Below are positions 6,839-12,073 of a stretch of 12,073 nt of DNA, in pieces; within the stretch, counting starts at the first letter, position 1; each line of letters starts with the position of its first letter. Both the position numbers and the translations under genes were made by a program. The stretch spans positions 1-12,073 of the forward strand of contig CAMDKB010000092.1 in NCBI GenBank assembly GCA_945901195.1, read 5' to 3'. A model generated the notes under the pieces. The model searched no databases. It saw only the letters and a list, made by a program, of their open reading frames with translations, and was not told the DNA's origin. The stretch is from Rhizobium sp. Q54 (lineage in GTDB: Bacteria > Pseudomonadota > Alphaproteobacteria > Rhizobiales > Beijerinckiaceae).

Positions 6839-7582
6839 ATGTCCGATCAATCCAAGCAAGCCAGTTCCAAGCCGTCTGCCGACCTGCGCAATGGAATCGT
6901 GGAAGCATTGATGGAACTGTCGGCAGACTGCCGTTTTGAAGATATTTCAATAACGGAAATCGCGCGCAAGGCTGGCGTGTCCCTTGCCGATTTCCGCGAC
7001 GCATTCCCTTCCAAGGGCGCAGTGCTCGCCGGTTTTTCCAAAATGATTGATCGCAAGGTCCTTGAATCGGTCAATGACGATCTTGCCGCCGAGCCTGCCC
7101 GTGACCGTCTGTTCGACGTATTGATGCGCAGGCTTGATGCTCTCGCCCCCTACAAGCCGGCGCTGAGGGAAATTTCCGCATGGGCGCAACGCGATCCGCT
7201 TTCGGCCATCGCGCTCAATTCCGTCGCGCTGAACTCCATGCGTTTCATGCTGGAGGCTGCACAGATCGATCATGAAGGCACTGCTGGCACGTTGAAACTG
7301 CAGGGGCTGGTTCTCGCCTGGAGTCGCGTCATGAACATCTGGTTCGACGACGAAGATACCCAGCATGACCAGACGATGGCGGCCCTCGACAAGGAACTGG
7401 ACCGCGGCGGGCGTCTGGTGGCGCGTCTGGAAGACCTCGACCGGCTCGCATCCCCATTCAAGACATTCGCGCGCGCCCTGTTCCAGGGCAGCCGCGATCT
7501 CAACGAGCGTGTTCGGGAGAGGTGCCAGGACCGTCCCCATCGCAGCGCGCGCAACACCGATGCTGGAGCAATCGACGTTTAA
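6839..7582 (+). CDS. TetR-family-like transcriptional regulator
   Basis: A 247-residue protein with an N-terminal TetR-type DNA-binding domain: helix 1 at about 16-29 and the helix-turn-helix ISITEIARKAGVSLADFRDA (36-55), followed by FPSKGAVLAGF (56-66), the usual end of the TetR domain. Residues 80-215 are helical and hydrophobic in pattern and should form the ligand or dimer domain, but no ligand is predictable. The last 30 or so residues are Arg-rich and polar. I chose ATG 6839 with GGAG (6829-6832) about six bases upstream; the frame extends back to 6776 but that part has no resemblance to the family. It follows proC by 73 bases on the same strand, so it may be co-transcribed. It converges on the kinase gene with 15 bases between the two stops and no visible terminator. 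Confidence 0.82.
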   Translation: MSDQSKQASSKPSADLRNGIVEALMELSADCRFEDISITEIARKAGVSLADFRDAFPSKGAVLAGFSKMIDRKVLESVNDDLAAEPARDRLFDVLMRRLDALAPYKPALREISAWAQRDPLSAIALNSVALNSMRFMLEAAQIDHEGTAGTLKLQGLVLAWSRVMNIWFDDEDTQHDQTMAALDKELDRGGRLVARLEDLDRLASPFKTFARALFQGSRDLNERVRERCQDRPHRSARNTDAGAIDV

Positions 7583-7597
7583 CTGAACCTTTGGCCG

Positions 7598-8965
7598 TTA
7601 CACCGGCACCTTGACCGACGCCCGCAAACCGCCCAGTGGGCTCGTCGTCAATTCGATATCTCCGCCATGGGTGCGGGCAATGTCACGCGCGATGGCAAGT
7701 CCAAGGCCCGTGCCGCTTTCGTCCTGATTGCGTGCTTCGTCGAGTCGGACGAAGGGCCGGAATGCGTCCTGCCGCTTTTCAGGCGGAATGCCCGGGCCAT
7801 CATCGTCAACATGAATGACCAGGAAATGATCGGCATTGATCGCCTCGATCGAAATGGTCTTGCCATAGCGCTGCGCGTTGGCGACCAGATTGGTGACAAG
7901 CCGCTTGAAACCGTTGGGTCTTACACGCACCAGCGGATCGCCGGACAATGAGACATGTGTCGGGTGGCCATGCCGCTCGGCATCGGCGCGCAATTGGTCC
8001 AGCATGTCGCGCATATCGGTTTCAGCGGCGACTTCACCGCCCGAACCCCGTGCAAATTCGAGATAGGCTTCCAGCATACGCTGCATTTCGGTCACGTCGC
8101 CCTGCAACGCGTCCAGCTCAAGACCTTCCGGGAACATGGCGAGCGACAGCTTGAAACGTGTGAGGATGGTGCGCAGGTCATGGCTCACACCGCTCAACAT
8201 CGCAGTGCGCTGATCAATCGTCCTTTCGATACGATCACGCATTTCCAGAAACGCATGACCTGCACGGCGAACTTCGCGGGCGCCAGCAGGATGAAAATCC
8301 ACATCGCGTCCTTTGCCAAAATCCTCAGCGGCGATCACCAGCCGTAGAATCGGCCTGATCTGGTTGCGCAGGAATGCAATCGCAACGGCCAGAAGAACCA
8401 GCGAAGCCGAGACCATCCAGACAATAAAGATATGGGAGTTTGAAGCGTAAGCCTGATTGCGATGTGTGATGGCGCGCAAGATTCCGTTTTCCACCTGTAT
8501 GCGCATTTCAACAAAATTCGATTTTCCCACGGTGTCGATCCAGAACGGCCGCGCGATCTGCCGCGACAATTCTCTGGAAAGATAGGTGTCGAGAATCGAG
8601 AAGAATGGCTTGGTGGTCGCTGGCGGCAAGGGCTGGCGCGGCAGCAGATCGATATCAAGTCCAAGTCTTCGCGTGGCGGCGCGATCGATCACATCGAAAT
8701 TGGCCTGCGTCGGATTGGATTCGTAAAGCTCGATGATGGTAGCGATTTCACCAACCACGGATGCGGACATCCGCATCGTTACTTGCTGCCAGTGCCGCTC
8801 CATGAAGAAATAGGCAATCACGCCTTGCAACAGCACCATCGGCAAAATGACGATGAGCAGCGAACGCGCATAAAGCCCTTTGGGCATCTGCTCTGCAATC
8901 CAGCGCGCGGAGGATCGCCACGCGTCGCCCGTTCGTTTGACATAGCTGGGCAGGATGATGCTCAT
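7598..8965 (-). CDS. EnvZ-type sensor histidine kinase
   Basis: A 455-residue membrane sensor. The layout is: cytoplasmic N-terminus with basic residues (1-34), TM1 about 35-55, periplasmic sensor about 56-178, TM2 about 179-199, HAMP about 200-251, HisKA with phospho-acceptor His262 in SGVSHDLRTILTR, and HATPase. In the last, the N-box is LVTNLVANAQRYG (356-368), G1 is DDDGPGIP (387-394), the F-box is FRPF (402-405) and G2 is GTGLGLAIA (418-426). All catalytic motifs are intact. The usual Pro after HDLRT is Ile here. It follows the response regulator gene by 7 bases, so the two are a cognate pair. The architecture is that of EnvZ, but the periplasmic part gives no clue to the stimulus. The start ATG 8965 has only a weak AGGCG upstream. 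Confidence 0.93.
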   Translation of the reverse strand: MSIILPSYVKRTGDAWRSSARWIAEQMPKGLYARSLLIVILPMVLLQGVIAYFFMERHWQQVTMRMSASVVGEIATIIELYESNPTQANFDVIDRAATRRLGLDIDLLPRQPLPPATTKPFFSILDTYLSRELSRQIARPFWIDTVGKSNFVEMRIQVENGILRAITHRNQAYASNSHIFIVWMVSASLVLLAVAIAFLRNQIRPILRLVIAAEDFGKGRDVDFHPAGAREVRRAGHAFLEMRDRIERTIDQRTAMLSGVSHDLRTILTRFKLSLAMFPEGLELDALQGDVTEMQRMLEAYLEFARGSGGEVAAETDMRDMLDQLRADAERHGHPTHVSLSGDPLVRVRPNGFKRLVTNLVANAQRYGKTISIEAINADHFLVIHVDDDGPGIPPEKRQDAFRPFVRLDEARNQDESGTGLGLAIARDIARTHGGDIELTTSPLGGLRASVKVPV

Positions 8966-8972
8966 CGCGCGC

Positions 8973-9716
8973 CTAGCCGTCTGTCACAAGGCGATATCCC
9001 GCACCGCGCGCCGTCTGTAGATAGACTGGATTGGCCGGGTCGCGTTCGATTTTCCGCCTGAGACGGTTGATCTGCACATCGACTGTCCGCTCATTGCCCG
9101 GCGACAGGGAGCCGGAGAGCGCATCGCGTGACACCGGCTCGCCGGGCGTGCGCGCAACGAGTTGCAGCATGAAGCGCTCGCGTTCAGTCAGGCGCACCGT
9201 TTCCTCGCCCTGGCGCAATTCGCCGCGATCAACATGAAAGATGAATTGTCCAAAACGCAATGTCTGCGGAGGTGTGGGCGCCGGAGCGGGTGCAGAGCGG
9301 CGCAAAATCGAAGCAATGCGCAACGCCAGTTCCTTCGGCTCAAATGGCTTGGTCAAATAATCATCGGCCCCTGTTTCCAATCCCTCCACCCGGTCCTTTG
9401 CATCAGTCCGCGCTGTCAGCATCAAAATGGGAACATGGGAAATTCCGCGCAGCCAGCGTGCAAATTCAAATCCGTTTTCGCCGGGCATCATCACGTCCAG
9501 CACCAGAAGATCGAAAGCCAGACCTTCAAGCTTGCGCCGGGCGTCGGCGGCATCTTGCGCTGTCGTAACGCGATAACCCTGTTGCGAAAGATATCGCGAC
9601 ATCAGCGTGCGGATACGCCTGTCATCGTCCACAAGCAGCAGATGTGGAGCGTCATCAGGCAAAATGGCGGCTTTGGGCGCCGCCAGCGCGGATGCGGTTT
9701 GTGCGACGCCACTCAT
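8973..9716 (-). CDS. OmpR-class response regulator (PetR-like)
   Basis: A 247-residue cytoplasmic DNA-binding regulator. The receiver domain (about 25-138) has the acidic pocket DDD (30-32), phospho-acceptor Asp74 in LVLDVMMPG, Thr101 in LTART and Lys123 in LTKPFEPKEL. An Ala/Pro linker (about 141-150) leads to an OmpR/PhoB winged helix (about 152-245) with ERTVDVQINRLRRKIE and ARGAGYRLV. The ATG at 9716 with GGAG eight bases upstream is preferred; a TTG at 9722 lies only two bases from the same GGAG. It sits between a MarR-family gene and a histidine kinase gene. The MarR-regulator order and the sequence resemble PetP-PetR of Rhodobacter capsulatus, which lie upstream of the cytochrome bc1 genes. 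No bc1 genes are in this window, so the target genes are unknown. Confidence 0.92.
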   Translation of the reverse strand: MSGVAQTASALAAPKAAILPDDAPHLLLVDDDRRIRTLMSRYLSQQGYRVTTAQDAADARRKLEGLAFDLLVLDVMMPGENGFEFARWLRGISHVPILMLTARTDAKDRVEGLETGADDYLTKPFEPKELALRIASILRRSAPAPAPTPPQTLRFGQFIFHVDRGELRQGEETVRLTERERFMLQLVARTPGEPVSRDALSGSLSPGNERTVDVQINRLRRKIERDPANPVYLQTARGAGYRLVTDG

Positions 9717-9755
9717 CGGCAATACTCCGGTTTCAGGAAGCTCCGAGCCATAAAC

Positions 9756-10268
9756 CTATTCCAGTTCGACGGACTCCGTGCCTGTCTCGTTCTCGCCCCA
9801 GATCAGGGAAGCCACTTTATCCCGCTCGCTGGAATCGACCATCGCCAGCAGAAAGTCTATGGCATCCTCACGCGCGCCCGGCGCGAGCTGCGACAACGCC
9901 CGTCCAAATCTTTCCGATTGCATCAAGGCTAGATCAAGAGCGAGCTTTTGTCCCGTTGTTGTTGGAAATAACAAACGCTGGCGTCTGTCGTATACACCTG
10001 CGCGGGATTCGACATAGCCCTGATCCAGCAATTCTTTCAGCACACGGTTGAGGCTCTGTTTCGTGATCTGCAGAATATCCAGCAATTCGGCAATCGTAAG
10101 GCCGGGATTGCGATTGACGAAATGCAGCACACGATGATGGGCACGGCCAAACCGCAGCGAAGCAAGCAGTCGGTCAGCGTCGCCCACAAAATCCCGGTAG
10201 GCGAAAAAGAACAGCTCAATCAAATCGAACGCCGGCGCTTCAGCCCGAAGCCTGCGCCGGGTTCGCAA
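9756..10268 (-). CDS. MarR-family regulator (PetP-like), non-ATG start
   Basis: About 170 residues. The N-terminal helix FDLIELFFFAYRDFVGDADR (14-33) is followed by GRAHHRVLHFVNRNPG (41-56) and a MarR winged helix: LTIAELLDILQITKQSLNRV (57-76) with the recognition helix, and a wing with GVYDRRQRLL and PTTTG (91-106). It is probably a dimeric DNA-binding protein; no effector is predictable. The frame has no ATG or GTG near the expected start. TTG 10268 is given here but has no Shine-Dalgarno; CTG 10298 has AAGGGG seven bases upstream and adds ten residues. The gene is first in an operon with the response regulator (39 bases to its ATG) and the kinase. The low-efficiency start may keep expression low. 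Confidence 0.85.
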   Translation of the reverse strand: MRTRRRLRAEAPAFDLIELFFFAYRDFVGDADRLLASLRFGRAHHRVLHFVNRNPGLTIAELLDILQITKQSLNRVLKELLDQGYVESRAGVYDRRQRLLFPTTTGQKLALDLALMQSERFGRALSQLAPGAREDAIDFLLAMVDSSERDKVASLIWGENETGTESVELE

Positions 10269-10322
10269 TGCTGTGACGTTTTGAGCCGGGTTGTCCAGGC
10301 GAATTCCCCTTGGCTAAGACGG

Positions 10323-10344
10323 CAATATTAAGTCAGTGATATTG
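10323..10344. promoter_or_regulatory. Dyad CAATAT-N10-ATATTG between the MarR gene and ilvE, candidate operator
   Basis: CAATAT (10323-10328) and ATATTG (10339-10344) are perfect 6-base arms with a 10-base spacer. A second dyad, GTCA (10332-10335) with TGAC (10343-10346), is interleaved with it. The 22-bp size suits a dimeric MarR protein, and the site lies 55-76 bases upstream of the TTG start of the MarR gene and overlaps a possible ilvE -35 element. Autoregulation, or co-control of ilvE, is inferred. Confidence 0.4.
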
Positions 10345-10370
10345 ACATATTTCAGGTAGATTGCTACCCG
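10342..10370 (+). promoter_or_regulatory. Possible ilvE promoter with a TTGACA -35 element
   Basis: A perfect TTGACA (10342-10347) is followed 17 bases later by TACCCG (10365-10370), a poor -10 hexamer. The spacer contains GGTAG-ATTG-CTACC (10355-10368), a 5-bp perfect inverted repeat overlapping the -10 position. The predicted leader to ilvE would be about 115 bases. The -35 match is good; the -10 match is weak. Confidence 0.35.
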
Positions 10371-10427
10371 TCAAGGCAGCAAAACCAAGGCCAAGGCAGG
10401 AACGGGTCTTTAATCCGGGCAGAAAAT

Positions 10428-10440
10428 CTGGAAATTCCAG
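10428..10440. repeat. 13-bp palindrome in the ilvE leader
   Basis: CTGGAA-A-TTCCAG is a perfect palindrome around one central base. It ends 52 bases before the ilvE ATG. It could be an operator for an unknown regulator; the one-base centre makes it a poor RNA hairpin. Confidence 0.3.
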
Positions 10441-10492
10441 GCGAGATGCCACTGCCCCATGTCATTGCCACATGTCCAGGAGGAACACGTCC

Positions 10493-11368
10493 ATGTCAGT
10501 TCTGCCCTTTGACCAGCGCGATGGTTTCATCTGGATGGATGGCAAGTTGGTGCCATGGAACGACGCCAAACTGCATGTTCTCAGTCATGGCCTGCACTAT
10601 GGCTCCTGCGTCTTTGAAGGCGAGCGCACCTACGGCGGCGTCATTTTCAAGAGCCGCGAGCACACAGAACGTTTTCACAAATCCGCCCAGCTGCTGGATT
10701 TCGATATTCCCTATTCGGTCGATGAAATCGAAGCCGCCAAGAAACTTGTCGTCGAAAAGAACAATTTTACGAGCTGCTACGTTCGCCCGGTTGCCTGGCG
10801 CGGCAGTGAAATGATGGCGGTCGCCGCCCAGGATTCCACCATTCATGTCGCCATCGCCGTGTGGGATTGGCCGAGCATGTTTGACGTCGCCGAGAAAATG
10901 CGCGGCATCCGCCTCGACATCGCCGAATACCGGCGGCCCGATCCTCAAACGGCGCCTTCTGATGCGAAGGCGGCTGGCCTCTACATGATCTGCACGATCT
11001 CAAAGCATCGCGCGGAAAAGAAGGGCTATGCTGACGCCATGATGCTGGATTGGCAGGGCCGCGTTGCCGAATGCACCGGCGCAAATATCTTCTTCACCAA
11101 GGACGGCGCGATCCATACGCCGATTGCCGATTGCTTCCTCGACGGCATTACCCGCCGCACCGTAATTGATCTGGCCAAACGCCGCGGCATCGGCATCAAC
11201 GAGCGCCGCATCATGCCCGAAGAACTGGCGACCTTTAACGAGTGCTTCATCTGCGGCACCGGCGCTGAAGTCACGCCGGTTTCCGAAGTTGGGCCTTACA
11301 AATTCACACCCGGCAATATCTCGCGCACTCTGATTGAGGATTATACGGCAGAAGTGACCCCAAAATAA
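10493..11368 (+). CDS. ilvE: Branched-chain amino acid aminotransferase
   Basis: A 291-residue class-IV PLP aminotransferase. It transfers the amino group between Val, Leu or Ile and 2-oxoglutarate, the last step of branched-chain amino acid synthesis, in the cytoplasm. The PLP lysine is Lys159 in SDAKAAGLY. The family signature starts at Glu193 (ECTGANIF) and runs through HTP (208-210) and LDGITRR (216-222). The cofactor-phosphate loop CGTGAEVTPV (254-263) and RPVAWRG (98-104) are also present. The start ATG 10493 has a strong AGGAGGA (10478-10484) eight bases upstream; the frame is open back to 10361, but that part is the leader. A perfect intrinsic terminator follows at 11404. Related fold-type IV enzymes (D-amino-acid transaminase, ADC lyase) fit less well. 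It diverges from the MarR operon. Confidence 0.93.
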   Translation: MSVLPFDQRDGFIWMDGKLVPWNDAKLHVLSHGLHYGSCVFEGERTYGGVIFKSREHTERFHKSAQLLDFDIPYSVDEIEAAKKLVVEKNNFTSCYVRPVAWRGSEMMAVAAQDSTIHVAIAVWDWPSMFDVAEKMRGIRLDIAEYRRPDPQTAPSDAKAAGLYMICTISKHRAEKKGYADAMMLDWQGRVAECTGANIFFTKDGAIHTPIADCFLDGITRRTVIDLAKRRGIGINERRIMPEELATFNECFICGTGAEVTPVSEVGPYKFTPGNISRTLIEDYTAEVTPK

Positions 11369-11372
11369 CGGG

Positions 11373-11390
11373 CTGTCATAATCCTGTCAT
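11373..11390 (+). promoter_or_regulatory. Near-consensus Pho box (PhoB site) upstream of ppk2
   Basis: Two exact CTGTCAT half-sites (11373-11379 and 11384-11390) are separated by AATC, giving the 11-bp period of a PhoB site. The published E. coli consensus is CTGTCATA(A/T)A(T/A)CTGTCA(C/T). Both 7-base half-sites match fully and the spacer differs at two of four positions. The box begins 4 bases after the ilvE stop and ends 45 bases before the ppk2 ATG. By the usual layout the -10 element would lie 10 bases on, at 11401-11406 (TTGAAA, a weak match). Induction of ppk2 by phosphate starvation is inferred. An alternative sigma-70 reading uses GTGACC (11354-11359) and CATAAT (11377-11382), which overlaps the box. 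Confidence 0.8.
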
Positions 11391-11403
11391 GGCAAACACA
11401 TTG

Positions 11404-11433
11404 AAACTCCGGAACGCAATTTCCGGAGTTTTT
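11404..11433 (+). terminator. Intrinsic terminator of ilvE, overlapping the ppk2 Shine-Dalgarno
   Basis: AAACTCCGGAA (11404-11414) and TTCCGGAGTTT (11421-11431) form an 11-bp perfect stem with the loop CGCAAT, followed by more T residues. It lies 35 bases after the ilvE stop. The 3' arm contains GGAG (11425-11428), which is seven bases from the ppk2 ATG and is its only visible ribosome-binding site. On RNA that reads through from ilvE, the stem would both stop transcription and hide that site. Confidence 0.85.
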
Positions 11434-11435
11434 GC

Positions 11436-12073
11436 ATGAGCAACGATGAGAACAGCCACGCCGCCATGGCCGAACGCATCCGCGCCGAAATGCTCGACAG
11501 CTTCGATGAGGAGCTCGAAGAAGAAATTGATGACGAGCGCCTCGCCAGATTGCTCGACGACAATGCCCAACATCCCGGCCCCGATAGCATCGAGCGGAAA
11601 ACTTACTTTCGCGAGCTCTTCCGCCTGCAACGCGAACTGGTAAAATTGCAGGATTGGATCGCCCACACCAACAAGAAGGTCGTCGTCATCTTCGAAGGCC
11701 GCGATTCCGCCGGAAAGGGCGGCGTCATCAAGCGCATCACCCAGCGTCTCAATCCGCGCGTCTGCCGCGTCGTGGCGCTCTCTGCACCCAATGATCGCGA
11801 ACGCACGCAATGGTATTTCCAGCGCTATGTGCCTCACCTGCCCGCCGCTGGTGAAATGGTTCTGTTTGACCGCTCCTGGTACAATCGCGCCGGTGTCGAA
11901 CGCGTCATGGGCTTTTGCTCGGAAACCGACGTCGAAGAATTCTTCCGCACAGTGCCGGAATTCGAGCGCATGCTGGTGCGCTCTGGCATCACGCTGATCA
12001 AATACTGGTTTTCGATCACTGATGACGAACAGCACCTGCGCTTCCAGATGCGCATTCACGATCCGCTCAAGCA
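11436..12073 (+). CDS. ppk2: Polyphosphate kinase 2 family protein, C-terminus beyond the window
   Basis: 212 codons are visible and the frame runs off the right edge; PPK2 proteins are usually about 270-300 residues, so roughly 70 percent is here. PPK2 enzymes move phosphate between polyphosphate and nucleotides in the cytoplasm, often forming ATP or GTP. Residues 1-50 are an acidic, probably flexible extension (DSFDEELEEEIDDERL at 21-36). The core begins at YFRELFRLQRELVKLQDW (57-74). Walker A is GRDSAGKGG (88-96) and Walker B with the lid start is VLFDRSWYNRAGVE (142-155). Thus the catalytic Asp90, Lys94, Asp145 and Arg146 region is intact. ATG 11436 has GGAG at a 7-base spacing, within a terminator hairpin. 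A Pho box lies upstream. Class I is the best guess, but the end of the gene is needed. Confidence 0.92.
   Translation, partial: MSNDENSHAAMAERIRAEMLDSFDEELEEEIDDERLARLLDDNAQHPGPDSIERKTYFRELFRLQRELVKLQDWIAHTNKKVVVIFEGRDSAGKGGVIKRITQRLNPRVCRVVALSAPNDRERTQWYFQRYVPHLPAAGEMVLFDRSWYNRAGVERVMGFCSETDVEEFFRTVPEFERMLVRSGITLIKYWFSITDDEQHLRFQMRIHDPLK

Noticed and set aside
6947..7540. Minus-strand open frame of 197 codons opposite the TetR-like gene
   Set aside because: The plus-strand frame has a clear helix-turn-helix and a ribosome-binding site; the opposite frame is unstructured.
7583..7597. Shared terminator between the converging TetR-like and kinase genes
   Set aside because: Only 15 bases separate the stops, and no stem with a T-run is visible there.
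9162..9932. Plus-strand open frame of 256 codons opposite the response regulator
   Set aside because: The minus strand codes for a complete receiver and winged-helix protein; the other frame crosses a gene boundary and has no domain.
11354..11382. Sigma-70-like promoter GTGACC / CATAAT for ppk2
   Set aside because: Kept only as an alternative. The CATAAT lies inside the Pho box, and a start there would place the terminator hairpin in the ppk2 leader.
11376..12059. Minus-strand open frame of 227 codons opposite ppk2
   Set aside because: The plus strand carries intact PPK2 Walker A and B motifs; the opposite frame is a shadow with no recognisable domain.
1..12073. Mobile elements, phage genes, toxin-antitoxin or defence genes, CRISPR repeats
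   Set aside because: No transposase, integrase, terminal repeats, regular spaced repeats or defence-type domains were seen on either strand.

Overview
The window looks like chromosomal DNA of an alphaproteobacterium, most likely of the order Hyphomicrobiales (Rhizobiales). The evidence is a DUF882/M15 peptidase with a long Pro/Ala-rich tail, a YbjN gene overlapping proC, and a MarR (PetP-like), response regulator (PetR-like) and EnvZ-type kinase set that diverges from a short ilvE. No insertion sequence, phage gene, CRISPR array, rRNA or tRNA was seen. It reads as a mostly ordinary core region.

Left part (1-2786, minus strand): an ABC importer operon of the nitrate/sulfonate/taurine (NitT/TauT) type. 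The order is ATPase, permease, permease, then a substrate-binding protein cut by the left edge. The junctions are tight: an 8-base overlap and an ATGA overlap. Upstream lie inverted repeats and a clear intrinsic terminator that belongs to the next gene.

Middle (2787-5437): a secreted DUF882/M15-type peptidase on the minus strand with a disordered tail of about 360 residues. It is followed by a roughly 780-base region with no convincing gene. That region holds a perfect 10-bp inverted repeat just before the probable GTG start.

Centre (5438-7582, plus strand): ybjN, proC (pyrroline-5-carboxylate reductase) and a TetR-like regulator. The first two overlap by ATGA. This cluster converges on the next one with only 15 bases between the stops.

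Right (7598-10268, minus strand): a MarR-family regulator, an OmpR-class response regulator and an EnvZ-type histidine kinase in one operon. They diverge from ilvE (branched-chain aminotransferase, plus strand) across about 220 bases rich in dyads.

Right edge (11369-12073): the most interesting spot. Four bases after the ilvE stop is a near-consensus Pho box (two exact CTGTCAT half-sites, 11-bp period). Then comes an 11-bp perfect terminator hairpin whose 3' arm carries the only visible Shine-Dalgarno of ppk2, a PPK2 polyphosphate kinase cut by the right edge. If the Pho box drives transcription at the usual spacing, the mRNA would start inside the hairpin and lack its 5' arm. The same hairpin could then end ilvE transcripts and hide the ppk2 start on read-through RNA, while leaving it open on phosphate-starvation RNA.
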